Part shown: one piece after another, positions 52,560-62,342 of the stretch | How the letters are laid out: the number at the start of each line of letters is the position of its first letter | Numbering within the stretch: position 1 is the first letter of the stretch | Assembly: GCF_001425605.1 (NCBI RefSeq) | Contig: NZ_LMRG01000031.1 | Location: 1 to 64,000 of the forward strand | Origin: Rhizobium sp. Leaf453 | GTDB lineage: Bacteria > Pseudomonadota > Alphaproteobacteria > Rhizobiales > Rhizobiaceae | Length of the DNA stretch: 64,000 bases | Direction of reading: 5' to 3' | The notes under the pieces: model-generated | Told to the model about the DNA's origin: nothing | Seen by the model: the letters and a program-made list of their open reading frames with translations, nothing else | The model's database searches: none | Translations under genes and position numbers: made by a program

Positions 52560-53810
52560 TCAATGCAGGTTCGGCTGGGGACCAGCGCCGTGTTCGTCGA
52601 TGGGATAGCCGCGCTCGAAGCGATCCAGCCGCAGGAAACGGGCGACCGGATGGCTCTCGTTCTTGGCGATCAGATGGGCGAAACACCAGCCGGAGGCCGG
52701 CGTCGCCTTGAAGCCGCCATAGCACCAGCCGCAGTTCAGGTAGAGATTGTCGATCGGCGTGTGGCTGATGATCGGCGAGCCGTCCATGCTCATGTCCATC
52801 ACACCGCCCCAAGAGCGCAGGACGCGCACCCGCGACAGGCCGGGGATCATCGTTACGCCCTCCTCCATCACATGCTCGACGGTCGCCAGATTGCCGCGCT
52901 GGGCATAGGAATTGTAGCCGTCGATCTCGGCTCCGAAGACCAGGCCGCCCTTGTCCGACTGGGAAATGTAGAAATGCCCGGCGCCATAAGTAATGACATG
53001 ATCGATGGCCGGCTTCAGTCCCTCGGTGACGAAGGCCTGCAATACATGGCTTTCGATCGGCAGTTTCAGATCGGCCATCTGTCCGACGCGCGAGGTATTG
53101 CCGGCGGCCGCGAGACCGAGCTTGCTGCAGCCGATGAAGCCGCGCGATGTCTCGACGCCGGTCACGACACCGTTTTCTCGGCGGATACCGGTCACTTCGC
53201 AGTTCTGGAGCAGATAGACGCCCAGACGATCGGCGGCGCGGGCATAGCCCCAGGCAACGGCATCATGACGCGCGGTGCCGCCACGCTTCTGCAGCAGGCC
53301 GCCCATGATCGGGAACCGGGCATGGTCGAAATTGAGGAAGGGCAGCATCTTCTTCAGCGCCGCGCGGTCCAGCAGTTCGGCCGGAACGCCCTCCATCCAC
53401 ATGGCATTGCCGCGGCGGATATAGGCGTCGCGCTGGCCGTCATTGTGATAGAGATTGATAATGCCGCGCTGCGACAGCATGGCGTTGTAGTTGAGGTCCT
53501 GCTCCATGCCCTCCCAGAGTTTCATCGAAAACTCGTAGAACGGTTCATTACCGGGCAGCATGTAGTTGGAACGGACAATCGTGGTGTTGCGGCCGACATT
53601 GCCGGAACCGAGATAGCCCTTTTCCAGCACCGCGATGTTCTTCAGGCCGAATTCCTTGGCGAGATAATAGGCCGTCGCCAGGCCGTGACCGCCACCGCCG
53701 ACAATGATGATGTCGTAGAAGGGTTTCGGCTCCGGCTGCCGCCAGGCGGGCTTCCAGTTGACGTTGCCCGTGAGCGCGTTTTTGACGATCGAGAATGCCG
53801 AATAGCGCAT
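52560..53810 (-). CDS. soxB: Sarcosine oxidase beta subunit
   Basis: 416 residues, FAD-binding DAO family (IIIVGGGGHGLATAYYL). NCGWCYGGFKATPASG is near the C-terminus as in other SoxB proteins. It carries the main flavin and the sarcosine site of the tetramer. It is the first gene of the operon. Confidence 0.95.
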   Translation of the reverse strand: MRYSAFSIVKNALTGNVNWKPAWRQPEPKPFYDIIIVGGGGHGLATAYYLAKEFGLKNIAVLEKGYLGSGNVGRNTTIVRSNYMLPGNEPFYEFSMKLWEGMEQDLNYNAMLSQRGIINLYHNDGQRDAYIRRGNAMWMEGVPAELLDRAALKKMLPFLNFDHARFPIMGGLLQKRGGTARHDAVAWGYARAADRLGVYLLQNCEVTGIRRENGVVTGVETSRGFIGCSKLGLAAAGNTSRVGQMADLKLPIESHVLQAFVTEGLKPAIDHVITYGAGHFYISQSDKGGLVFGAEIDGYNSYAQRGNLATVEHVMEEGVTMIPGLSRVRVLRSWGGVMDMSMDGSPIISHTPIDNLYLNCGWCYGGFKATPASGWCFAHLIAKNESHPVARFLRLDRFERGYPIDEHGAGPQPNLH

Positions 53811-54087
53811 GCCAGTCCCAATTCACCTATCGATGTTGCAGCGCCACATTTGCACAGGCGGTGACCGGCGCAAAGACCACGCAGGCAAAGGCATCGCGCC
53901 CTGCTGTCGGCACCTCTAGCCGAATGGGAAAGCAGATACAGTGCCAAATGCGGCACAGTCGTGGAAATTTGCAGATTCATCCTTGAAAAGACCGGTAAGG
54001 AATGTGGATGTATATTCATTCTGCCTGGCAATACCGTCAGTGGTTGCGCACGGGCACGCTTGGGCGGCAAAGGGGCACGGGACTGAA
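53811..54087. promoter_or_regulatory. Divergent soxB-cysQ promoter region
   Basis: 277 bases without a convincing gene. It should hold the soxB promoter (minus) and the cysQ promoter (plus). I see an AT-rich patch around 53960-54035 but no operator I recognise. Confidence 0.4.
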
Positions 54088-54864
54088 ATGCTTGATATTC
54101 TGGAGGAGGCGGCCGTGGCTGCGGGGAAAGCAATCCTCGACGTCTACCATGCCGGACCGGATGTCAGCTACAAGGCAGACTGTTCCCCCGTCACAGATGC
54201 TGACGAAAATGCTGAAAAAATCATTCTGGACCGCCTCGCGGCGGCCTTTCCGGACATTCCGGTCGTTGCCGAGGAAGCCGTCGCAGCCGGCCAGATTCCC
54301 GATATCAGCGGCCAGACCTTTTTCCTGGTCGATCCCCTCGACGGCACGAAGGAATTCGTCGGCCGCAACCACGATTTCACCGTCAACATCGCTCTGATCG
54401 AGAAAGGCGAGCCGGTCGCCGGCGTCGTCTATGCGCCGGCGCTCGGCATCCTCTATGCCGCCACCCGCAACAAGGCGAAGAAGGCCGTCGTCTCGGGCCA
54501 GACCACGATCGGGCCGGAAACTATCATCGGCTGTCGCTTCCGTGGGGACCGGATTGTCGCCCTTGCCAGCCGCTCCCACAATAGCCAGGAAACAATCGCC
54601 TATCTGGCCGCGCACGGGATCACGGATTACGAATCGGTCGGTTCGTCCTTGAAATTCTGTCTTCTCGCCGAAGGGCTCGCCGACATCTATCCGCGCCTCA
54701 GCCGGACGATGGAATGGGATACGGCGGCCGGAGACGCCGTCCTGCGCGCAGCCGGCGGCGAAACGCTGACGATGGATGGCAATCCGCTGTCCTACGGCAA
54801 ACGCAACCAGAGCTTCGACGTCGATTTCGCCAATCCGTTTTTCGTCTCGCGGGGCAAGAACTGA
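54088..54864 (+). CDS. cysQ: 3'(2'),5'-bisphosphate nucleotidase CysQ
   Basis: 258 residues of the inositol monophosphatase family. The Mg sites are in VVAEEAV, DPLDGTKEF and EWDTAAGDAVL. It dephosphorylates PAP formed in sulfate assimilation. The start at ATG 54088, after aagggg, is the most probable; earlier in-frame codons lack a site. Confidence 0.92.
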   Translation: MLDILEEAAVAAGKAILDVYHAGPDVSYKADCSPVTDADENAEKIILDRLAAAFPDIPVVAEEAVAAGQIPDISGQTFFLVDPLDGTKEFVGRNHDFTVNIALIEKGEPVAGVVYAPALGILYAATRNKAKKAVVSGQTTIGPETIIGCRFRGDRIVALASRSHNSQETIAYLAAHGITDYESVGSSLKFCLLAEGLADIYPRLSRTMEWDTAAGDAVLRAAGGETLTMDGNPLSYGKRNQSFDVDFANPFFVSRGKN

Positions 54865-54995
54865 CTTCCTCCCCTGCCCACCTACGGGCATGAGATCGGC
54901 AAATTTCCCTGTGTAAACAACAGTGCCCCCCTGCCCGGCATCCACGGTCGCCACCGCGCGGCTAACCTTCTCGGAACGACAGAGGAGAATTGCCG

Positions 54996-56027
54996 GTGAG
55001 CGAAACGACGATCAATCTCGAAATGCCCTATATCCTGCCCTCGCAGGCGCAGAAACACGTCACGCATAACGAGGCGCTGCAGCGGCTCGATGCGATCACG
55101 CAACTGACCATCACCGCAACGCTTTCGACTCCCCCGTCAGATCCGCAGGAAGGCACCTGCTACAATATCGACGCATCGCCGACCGGAGCCTGGACAGGCA
55201 AGGCCGGCAAGCTGGCCTTCCGTCAGGATGGCGACTGGATCTTCATCACCCCGCGCGAAGGCTGGCGCGGCTGGTTCCTCGCCGAAGATGGCATGAAAAT
55301 CCACGATGGCAGCGGATGGGCGGCCTATGACGCCATCGGTACGCCGGCCATGCTGGGCATCAACACCTCCGCCGACAGCACCAACCGCCTAGCCGTCTCT
55401 GCCGCCGCCACCCTGCTCAAGCATGCCGGAAACGGGCATCAGGTGAAGGTCAACAAGTCGGCCGCCACCGATACGGCAAGTCTGCTGTTCCAGTCCGGCT
55501 GGTCGGGCCGGGCGGAAATGGGACTTGCCGGTTCGGACGATTTCTCCGTCAAGGTCAGCCCGGACGGTTCGGCCTGGACTTCGGCGCTCAGCATTACCGG
55601 CCAGGGACAGGTGCGCATGCCGCAGCGTCCGCTCGTCCGCGCCACCCGCGGCGGCGGTGTTCTCACCCCCTCCTCCGGCTCGCAAACGGGTTTCTCGACG
55701 CTGAGCGTCAATCAGGGTGGCTTCAGCCTTGGCGCATCGGTCGCCGGGGGCGGCAATCGCCTCGTCGTGCCGGTGACCGCGCCCTACCTCGTCTGCCTCG
55801 GGGTCGAGGCTAACCCCTCCGGCGCCTTTTCGGTGTCGGTCAAGGTGAACGGAACGACGACGATCGCCAGCATCAATGACAACGATGCCGCCTCCGCCTC
55901 CTATGGAAACTGCGCCATGGGCCTGGCGCTGCTGACGGCCGGGGACTGGCTGGTGCTGGAACACACCGGCACAACACCGCTCGATTTCGGTTATGACAAA
56001 ACGGAGTTGACGGTAATGATGCTGTGA
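54996..56027 (+). CDS. DUF2793 domain protein, phage-tail-like
   Basis: 343 residues beginning SETTINLEMPYILPSQAQKHVTHNEAL, the DUF2793 signature, followed by repetitive Gly/Ser-rich beta segments and a C-terminal jelly-roll-like domain (VTAPYLVCLGVEAN). The family is mainly found in alphaproteobacterial prophage or gene-transfer-agent-like contexts. GTG 54996 was chosen because aggag is eight bases upstream; a TTG two codons earlier is possible. No other phage gene is nearby. Confidence 0.75.
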   Translation: MSETTINLEMPYILPSQAQKHVTHNEALQRLDAITQLTITATLSTPPSDPQEGTCYNIDASPTGAWTGKAGKLAFRQDGDWIFITPREGWRGWFLAEDGMKIHDGSGWAAYDAIGTPAMLGINTSADSTNRLAVSAAATLLKHAGNGHQVKVNKSAATDTASLLFQSGWSGRAEMGLAGSDDFSVKVSPDGSAWTSALSITGQGQVRMPQRPLVRATRGGGVLTPSSGSQTGFSTLSVNQGGFSLGASVAGGGNRLVVPVTAPYLVCLGVEANPSGAFSVSVKVNGTTTIASINDNDAASASYGNCAMGLALLTAGDWLVLEHTGTTPLDFGYDKTELTVMML

Positions 56028-56049
56028 AGCCCGAACGGCACACGGCCGC

Positions 56050-56433
56050 TTATTGTGGGCCGTTCCGCGCGGATGTCAGCAGGCTGGCCATCGAATCCTC
56101 ATTGAAAGGCTTGGTGATGCGGGGAATATCACGCAGTACCGCCGGAAAGATCGAGCTTTCGCCGTAGCCGGTGACGAAGCCGAAGACTATGCCGCGCGCC
56201 GTGACGATCTCGGCAAAGGCGAAGCTGGTCTCATTGCCGAGATTGACGTCGAGAAGCGCGAAATCGAAATCATGCGCCTCGATCAGGGATTTCGCCTGCT
56301 CGACATTGGTCGCGATCTCGACATGCTCCACACCGATGGACTTCAGGATGTCCTCGGCCTCCATGGCGATGATGAAATTGTCTTCAAGCACAAGCACGCG
56401 CTTGACCGACAATGGAATTTCCGTATGCACCAC
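56050..56433 (-). CDS. Single-domain response regulator
   Basis: 127 residues, a CheY-like receiver with ED at RVLVLEDN, phospho-Asp in FALLDVNLG and Lys in ITKPFN. It has no output domain. Such stand-alone receivers in rhizobia usually relay phosphate from HWE kinases; no kinase is encoded nearby. Confidence 0.88.
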   Translation of the reverse strand: MVHTEIPLSVKRVLVLEDNFIIAMEAEDILKSIGVEHVEIATNVEQAKSLIEAHDFDFALLDVNLGNETSFAFAEIVTARGIVFGFVTGYGESSIFPAVLRDIPRITKPFNEDSMASLLTSARNGPQ

Positions 56434-56586
56434 CGAGATTTGTTCCTATCCGCACGCGTCCCACCAATGACGCGTCCCGCGATTCGAGACATAAGTTAGG
56501 AGCAGAATCATAGCATTTAAATAAGACATGTATTGGCGGATATAGCTGCGCCAGGCTATCCACAGAGCAGGCAGTAATTTCCAGAC

Positions 56587-57342
56587 TCAGATGAACGGAC
56601 GGTTTATCTCGTGATAGCCCTCCCATCCCGCGATCTTCATCAATCCTTCGTCGTCAAGGATGTCGCAGCCGCGGTCCGCCCAGCGGATCAGCTTGCGCTC
56701 ACCCAATTTCTTCAGAGTCTTGTTGGTGTGGACGATGGAGAGCCCGAGCGTATCGGCGACATGCTGCTGGGTGATCGGGATGGACACACGCTGCCCCTTG
56801 AACAGGTTGGATGCCTTGGCCCGTTGATAGAGAAACGCGAGCAGATAGGCCGCCCGTTCCAGCGCCGAGCGGCGGCCGATGCTGAGAAGGTTCTCGTCGA
56901 GAATGCGCTCCTCCTGCGCCGCGATCCAGGTCAGGTCGTAGGCAAGGTCGGGATAGTTGCGATAAAGCATTCCCAGCTTGTCGCGCTCGAAAACGCAGAG
57001 CGTCACCGGCGATAGCGCCTCGACCGAGTGCTTCATCTCGCCCATGAGGCTGCCCTGCAGACCTATCAGGTCACCCGGCATCATGTAGTTCAGAATCTGC
57101 CGGCGACCATCATCCAGCGTCTTGTAGCGAAAGCCCCAGCCGGACAGCACCGTGAACAGATGGGCGCTGTGCGAGCCTTCCACCAGGATCGTCGTCCCGG
57201 CATCCACCGCCAGTTCACCGGTTTTGAAATTGGAGACGAAATCAAGCTCGTCCGGCTTGAATTCTCTGAAATGCGGAAGCGCCCGCAGGGGACATTGCTC
57301 ACAGGCTGTCTGCCTGTTGTTGCGGGTCTTGGGTAAGGCCAT
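56587..57342 (-). CDS. Crp/Fnr-family regulator
   Basis: 251 residues. The cyclic-nucleotide-binding-like barrel is at about 20-150, and the winged helix (ITQQHVADTLGLSIVHTNKTLKKLGE) is at about 180-225. The N-terminus has only CEQC, so a full four-Cys iron-sulfur cluster of the FNR type is missing, and the signal is unknown. It could respond to cAMP made by the cyclase at 1238-2908 or to another effector (speculative). Confidence 0.85.
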   Translation of the reverse strand: MALPKTRNNRQTACEQCPLRALPHFREFKPDELDFVSNFKTGELAVDAGTTILVEGSHSAHLFTVLSGWGFRYKTLDDGRRQILNYMMPGDLIGLQGSLMGEMKHSVEALSPVTLCVFERDKLGMLYRNYPDLAYDLTWIAAQEERILDENLLSIGRRSALERAAYLLAFLYQRAKASNLFKGQRVSIPITQQHVADTLGLSIVHTNKTLKKLGERKLIRWADRGCDILDDEGLMKIAGWEGYHEINRPFI

Positions 57343-57518
57343 TCAATTCCTCGGGTGCAGGATATGGAGATGAGAGTTACAGCTTTGATTTCAGGTAAAA
57401 ATTAGGACTCGATGTTTTTCCGGCAAGAGGTTTCGGCAAAGGATCGGTGGACATAACGTCGTCGCGAGCCTAGTTTTTCCTTGAAGATCATATCCTTAAA
57501 GAGCGAGATGCAACAGCG

Positions 57519-58382
57519 ATGAACCACGCAGCCTTTGCCAGCAACCATGTCGCCGTCGTCACCGGTGCAGCCTCCGGGATCGGGCTTGCCGCCGCACGGC
57601 GTTTCGCGGGGCTCGGCATGAATGTCGTGCTGGCCGACCTGCCGGGGGAGAAGCTGGAAGCAGCGGCGCGCGAGACCGCATCGCTCTCGCCGCATGGGCC
57701 GGAAAGCGTCATTGCGGTTGCGACCGACGTGTCCAGCGTCGATTCGCTAAAAGCCCTGGAAAAGGCGGCCATCGATCGCTTCGGCAAGATCCACGTGCTG
57801 ATGAACAATGCGGCTATTCAGCCCGGCAGCTCGATCCTTGGGAGCCAGGATATCTGGCAACGGGTGATCGACGTCAATATGTGGAGCGTGATCAACGGCT
57901 CGCGCATCTTCGCGCCCGGCATGATCGCCCATGGCCAGACGGCGTTGATCATCAATACCGGCTCCAAGCAGGGCATCACTACACCGCCCGGCGATCCCGC
58001 GTACAATGTCGCGAAAGCTGGCGTGAAGGTATTCACCGAGGCCCTCCAGCACGAATTGCGCAACACGGCCGACTGCAATGTCACGGCGCATTTGCTGATC
58101 CCGGGCTTCGTCTATACCGGCCTGACCGCCAACGGTCGCACCGAGAAACCGGACGCCGCCTGGACACCGCAGGAAACCATCGATTTCATGATGCAGAGCC
58201 TGGAAAACGACGACTTCTATATTCTCTGCCCGGACAATGACGTGCAGCGATCGACGGACGAGAAGCGCATCCTCTGGGCCGCCGGCGATATCGTCGAAAA
58301 CCGTCCGCCGCTATCACGCTGGCATCCGGATTACGGCGATGCCTTCAAGGCCTTTCTCGCCAGAGACCGCCAGAAGCAGTAG
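57519..58382 (+). CDS. Short-chain dehydrogenase/reductase
   Basis: 287 residues. Cofactor motif is TGAASGIGLAAARR, with NNAA, and the catalytic Ser (INTGSKQG), Tyr and Lys in AYNVAKAG. It reduces or oxidises an unspecified carbonyl or alcohol. It starts the plus-strand pair with the dioxygenase-hydrolase fusion after an 85-base gap, which hints at a shared role in detoxifying carbonyl or quinone compounds. Confidence 0.9.
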   Translation: MNHAAFASNHVAVVTGAASGIGLAAARRFAGLGMNVVLADLPGEKLEAAARETASLSPHGPESVIAVATDVSSVDSLKALEKAAIDRFGKIHVLMNNAAIQPGSSILGSQDIWQRVIDVNMWSVINGSRIFAPGMIAHGQTALIINTGSKQGITTPPGDPAYNVAKAGVKVFTEALQHELRNTADCNVTAHLLIPGFVYTGLTANGRTEKPDAAWTPQETIDFMMQSLENDDFYILCPDNDVQRSTDEKRILWAAGDIVENRPPLSRWHPDYGDAFKAFLARDRQKQ

Positions 58383-58467
58383 ATTTCTCGCTTCCGGCCT
58401 ATCGATCACTTCCGTAGCTTCTACTCCCTGCGCGCTTCGCGCGGACAGATTCACAGGTTCCCACTCC

Positions 58468-60024
58468 ATGACAAGCGGCATCCACCACATTACCCTGATC
58501 ACCCGCAAGGTTCAGCCGAATGTCGATTTCTATGCGGGCTTCCTGGGTCTGCGTCTCGTCAAGCGCACGGCGGGTTTCGAGGACGCGACACAGCTTCACC
58601 TGTTTTATGGCGATGCTGCCGGCTCGCCGGGATCGCTCATCTCGTTCCTCGTCTGGGAAGATGGCGCGCCGGGCCGCGTCGGCCATGGCCAGCCGAGCGA
58701 AGTTTCCTTCGTTGTTGCGCCTGACAGCATCGGTTTCTGGCTGACACGAGCACTTCGCTACAATGTGGCCACGGAAGGACCGGCGCAGGAATTCGGAGAA
58801 CCGGTGATCCGTCTGAAGGATCCGGACGGCGTGATCATCAAGCTGGTGGGAACCGATACGATCGCTGCGCCGGCGCTCCATGTCCACGGCGATATTCCGC
58901 CGCATGATGCCATCCGGCGCCTGCGTGGAGCAACCATTCTTACCGCAATGCCGGAAGGAACTGCCGCCTTCGTCACCCGGCATTTCGGTTATACGGAAAC
59001 CGATAAGACCGAGACGATCCGCCGGCTCACATCGGAATCCGGCGATATCATCGACGTGCGCGATGCCGGCGGCTTCTGGACGGCCGCGCCAGGCACGGGA
59101 ACCATCGATCACATTGCCTTCAGGGCAACGGACAAGGCAGCCGTCCATGCGGTGCAGATGCAGCTTGAAGCCGAGGATGCCGGCACGATCTCGGCGCACG
59201 ACCGGCAGTATTTCTATTCGCTCTATGTCCGCGAACCCGGCGGTACGCTGTTCGAACTGGCGACGGACGGTCCGGGCATGGCGATCAACGAAGATCAGGC
59301 GACGCTCGGCACACATCTCTTTGTCCCCGAGCATTTCGGCGGCGAAAATCAGGACAGTCTCGTCATTTTGCCGCAATTCGCGCTGCCCGGCGAGGCGCGT
59401 GTTCCCGCCCGCGAACTGCCCTTCGTGCACCGCTTCACCGTTCCGGAAAATCCGGACGGCCGCACGCTGATCCTGCTGCATGGAACAGGCGGCAATGAGA
59501 CCAGCCTCTTGCCGCTCGGACGGCAGATCGCGCCGGATGCGGAACTCTTAAGCCTGCGGGGACGCAGCGTCGAGGAAGGCTATCCGCGCTTCTTCCGCCG
59601 CATCACCAACACCACCTTCGACCAGAAGGACATCATCTCCGAGGCGGAAGCCTTCGTTGCCTTCGTCGAGGGTGCTGTCACCGGCTATGGCATCAACCTG
59701 CAGAAGACGGTGTTCGTCGGCTATTCCAACGGGGCAAACATGCTCGGCGCCGTAATGCTTCGCCATCCGGGCCTGATCCACACCGCCGTGCTGCTGCGCC
59801 CGATGAGCGTACTGGAGAGCATTCCCGTAGCGGACCTGACGGGAACGCGCGTGTTGATGACGAGCGGCGCGCAGGACCCCTATTCGCCCTACGCGACGGA
59901 ACTCGAAAAGAACCTTCTGAACGGTCACGCCGCCGTGGAAAGTGTCATGATCAATGCCGGGCACCAACTCAGCCCGCAGGACGTGACCATAACCAAAACA
60001 TGGCTCGCCGGGCTGGAAATCTGA
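58468..60024 (+). CDS. Fused ring-cleaving dioxygenase (MhqO-like) and hydrolase (MhqD-like)
   Basis: 518 residues. Residues about 1-300 are a two-module VOC dioxygenase with the metal triad H7, H215 and E263 (GIHHITL, DHIAFRA, LFELATDGPG). Residues about 318-518 are an alpha/beta hydrolase with LLHGTGG, S420 (GYSNGANM), D470 (SGAQDPYSP) and H499 (NAGHQLS). In Bacillus mhqO and mhqD are separate genes for hydroquinone detoxification; here they form a single reading frame. The product probably opens an aromatic ring and hydrolyses the resulting ester or lactone. ATG 58468. Substrate not known. Confidence 0.85.
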   Translation: MTSGIHHITLITRKVQPNVDFYAGFLGLRLVKRTAGFEDATQLHLFYGDAAGSPGSLISFLVWEDGAPGRVGHGQPSEVSFVVAPDSIGFWLTRALRYNVATEGPAQEFGEPVIRLKDPDGVIIKLVGTDTIAAPALHVHGDIPPHDAIRRLRGATILTAMPEGTAAFVTRHFGYTETDKTETIRRLTSESGDIIDVRDAGGFWTAAPGTGTIDHIAFRATDKAAVHAVQMQLEAEDAGTISAHDRQYFYSLYVREPGGTLFELATDGPGMAINEDQATLGTHLFVPEHFGGENQDSLVILPQFALPGEARVPARELPFVHRFTVPENPDGRTLILLHGTGGNETSLLPLGRQIAPDAELLSLRGRSVEEGYPRFFRRITNTTFDQKDIISEAEAFVAFVEGAVTGYGINLQKTVFVGYSNGANMLGAVMLRHPGLIHTAVLLRPMSVLESIPVADLTGTRVLMTSGAQDPYSPYATELEKNLLNGHAAVESVMINAGHQLSPQDVTITKTWLAGLEI

Positions 60025-60030
60025 CCCGGA

Positions 60031-60591
60031 CTACCGATCCTTGACCGTTGCGACATAGGCGGCAAAAGCTTCGACGAAAGTCTTCAGCCGAGCCTTGGCT
60101 TCCTCGTCGATCATGTTGCCGTCCTTGTCGAACACCGATCCGGCCTTCGGCACCATCAGCCGCTTGCCGGCCCAGAGATCGGCGCCGAGCGTGCGGAACA
60201 CCGACAGCCACGCATCCTGGCTAAGCAGGGTTCCGAACGGGCCGGGCGACGCACCGGCGAGCGCAAAGGCTCGGCCGGCAAAGACATTCGGCGCGCCGGT
60301 CATCGACGAACTCACCCAGTCGATCGCGTTCTTGAACACGCCGGGCATCGAATTGTTGTATTCCGGCGTGAACAGGATGACGCCATCGGCGCTCGCGATC
60401 TGGTCCTTCAACAACTGCACGGCTTCCGGCACGCCTTCCCGCTCGACATCGGCATTGTAAAGCGGGATGCCCTCGATCGTTCCCGTCGTGAAGCTGACAC
60501 CTTCCGGCGCCAGCGGCAGAGCGGCATTGAGCAGGGACCTGTTGAACGAGGCCTTGCGCAGGCTTCCGGAAATACCGAGCAGTTTTGTCAT
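60031..60591 (-). CDS. NAD(P)H-dependent FMN reductase (azoreductase/quinone reductase-like)
   Basis: 186 residues, flavodoxin-like fold. The FMN-binding sites GISGSLRKASFNR and TPEYNNSMPGVFKNAIDW are typical of ArsH/YieF-type reductases. It reduces quinones, azo dyes or flavins with NAD(P)H. ATG 60591 follows aaaggat. It neighbours two ring-cleaving dioxygenases, fitting a quinone detoxification role. Confidence 0.88.
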   Translation of the reverse strand: MTKLLGISGSLRKASFNRSLLNAALPLAPEGVSFTTGTIEGIPLYNADVEREGVPEAVQLLKDQIASADGVILFTPEYNNSMPGVFKNAIDWVSSSMTGAPNVFAGRAFALAGASPGPFGTLLSQDAWLSVFRTLGADLWAGKRLMVPKAGSVFDKDGNMIDEEAKARLKTFVEAFAAYVATVKDR

Positions 60592-60650
60592 GGAGCGATC
60601 CTTTCGCGTTTGGTGCCAACATGCTGGCCGCGACAAAAAAGTACAGTGCA

Positions 60651-60675
60651 AAAAGCCGGGATGAACCCGGCTTTT
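60651..60675. terminator. Intrinsic terminator between the reductase and dioxygenase genes
   Basis: The arms aaaagccggg (60651-60660) and cccggctttt (60666-60675) form a perfect 10-bp stem with A/T flanks. It ends the minus-strand dioxygenase (stop 60686) and isolates it from the reductase. Confidence 0.8.
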
Positions 60676-60685
60676 TGTCTGACGA

Positions 60686-61639
60686 TCAGACGAGCGGCTT
60701 CAGCCTCGCCTCGATCTGGGCACGCTTGTGCTCCAGGAACGGCGGCAGCGATAGGCCCTCGCCCAGCGTTTCCATCGGCTCGTCGACGGCAAAACCGGGG
60801 CCATCCGTGGCGATCTCGAACAGGATACCGTTCGGCTCGCGGAAATAGAGCGAGCGGAAATAGAACCGCTCCACCTCGCCGCTCGACGGCAGCCGGAAAC
60901 TGTTCAACCGCTCGGTCCACTCATGCAGCGCAGTCTCGTCCGGAGCGCGGAATGCGACATGATGAACCGCACCCGCTCCCTGCCGTGCGGTTGGCAGGCC
61001 CGGCTGGACTGCGACATGCAGTTCAGCGGCTGGACCACCCTCGCCCATCGAGAACACATGCACATCGCCATTGCCGTCCGGAGACGGATACTGCCGCTGC
61101 TTCGTCATGTTCATTACATGCTCCAGCACTAGCTCCGTATTGGTGATATCGGGAACACTCATGACGATCGGGCCAAGACCCTTGATCTGATGCTCAGCCG
61201 GTACAGGACTGCGGTCCCAGGGATGGGACGGCGCCAGGCCACCATCATCGATCAACCGGAAGCGCTGGCCTTCGCCATCCTCGAAATCGAGCGACAGGCG
61301 GCCATCGATCTCGATGACACCGCCGGTGGCTACGTTCAATTCGCGAAGGCGGGCTGCCCACCATTCGACGCTCTCCGTACTACCGACGCGAAGACTGGTG
61401 CGTGAAACGCTGTGCGTACCGCGTGTTTCGCGGTTTACCGGCCAATCGAAGAAGGTGAGATCCGTGCCCGGCGTTGCCTGTCCGTCGGCGTAGAAGAGAT
61501 GATAGGCGGTGGTGTCGTCTTGGTTCACGGTCTTCTTGACCAGCCGCATGCCGAGCGTCTGCGTGTAGAAGCGCAGGTTTTCCTTCGCGTTCGCGGTAAT
61601 GGCGGTGAGATGGTGAATTCCTGTCAGTTGCAAGCTCAT
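60686..61639 (-). CDS. Ring-cleaving dioxygenase, VOC family (MhqO-like)
   Basis: 317 residues. Two VOC modules give metal ligands H10 (GIHHLTAI), H227 (GAVHHVAF) and E275 ([10 protein letters not shown]). It resembles the N-half of the fusion at 58468-60024, with no hydrolase attached. ATG 61639 is five bases after ggagg. Likely Fe-dependent extradiol-type cleavage of hydroquinones or related ligands. Confidence 0.87.
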   Translation of the reverse strand: MSLQLTGIHHLTAITANAKENLRFYTQTLGMRLVKKTVNQDDTTAYHLFYADGQATPGTDLTFFDWPVNRETRGTHSVSRTSLRVGSTESVEWWAARLRELNVATGGVIEIDGRLSLDFEDGEGQRFRLIDDGGLAPSHPWDRSPVPAEHQIKGLGPIVMSVPDITNTELVLEHVMNMTKQRQYPSPDGNGDVHVFSMGEGGPAAELHVAVQPGLPTARQGAGAVHHVAFRAPDETALHEWTERLNSFRLPSSGEVERFYFRSLYFREPNGILFEIATDGPGFAVDEPMETLGEGLSLPPFLEHKRAQIEARLKPLV

Positions 61640-61741
61640 TGCTGCCTCCATTCGATGATCTGGAGCGAATATCGTCTGGGCAGCCTGTTTAATAAAGAGG
61701 TCCGATACGGACAGAATGTTCACTAAAATTGAACGACTGCT

Positions 61742-62245
61742 TTAGCGCTTGAAATCAACCTTCACGCGGGCAACCGGAAAAACATACTTCCAGACTGAAG
61801 CAGTGTTGGCGACAGTTTTTCCATCCTTCGAAAACACCAGTTTGTCGAAGAAATGCACGATGTTCCGGCCTTGCCCTGGATCAAGATCAACCAAATAATT
61901 GAAGCGCACTGTATTGCCATCGACCCGCACAGTCGTCTCGCCGACCACATCTTCCCGCGTTCCAGTATATGTGTTCGGTCCGGTCCGCACGAAGCGCCAG
62001 GTCTTGCGGTCCCTCTCGCCATCAGCGTAGACGAAGTCCTCGCGCAACGTGAAGATTTTGCCGCGCGTGCGTCCGGTCAGGACGACATCGAACTTTCGGC
62101 TCACACCGTTAATGGCGGAAAACGACCCTACGGCCGTCGTCTTTCCGCGGAAAAACGTCTCCATCACTGTATCGGCAGCCGAGGCCGGCAGCGTCGGGAG
62201 CAAGAGACCAAGAACGGCCAGCGAAAACAGAATGCGCTTCATCAT
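61742..62245 (-). CDS. DUF3833 periplasmic protein
   Basis: 167 residues with a signal peptide (cleavage near PASAA). The mature part has VVLTGRTRGKIFTLREDFVYADGERDRKTW and NTYTGTREDVVGE, the DUF3833 pattern. It lacks a lipobox cysteine, so it is probably soluble in the periplasm. Function is unknown. Confidence 0.8.
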   Translation of the reverse strand: MMKRILFSLAVLGLLLPTLPASAADTVMETFFRGKTTAVGSFSAINGVSRKFDVVLTGRTRGKIFTLREDFVYADGERDRKTWRFVRTGPNTYTGTREDVVGETTVRVDGNTVRFNYLVDLDPGQGRNIVHFFDKLVFSKDGKTVANTASVWKYVFPVARVKVDFKR

Positions 62246-62342
62246 GTCTCTCCCTTGGTGTTGAAGGAGAGTACGGATCGCAAGGCCGTATAGTTTTCAT
62301 GGGCCGCTGTAAAAGCGCAGCATCACCGTATCGTGATGACGG

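Noticed and set aside
56587..57342. Oxygen-sensing FNR/FixK with an iron-sulfur cluster
   Set aside because: Only two cysteines (CEQC) are present at the N-terminus; the remaining ligand pattern is missing, so only Crp/Fnr family is claimed.
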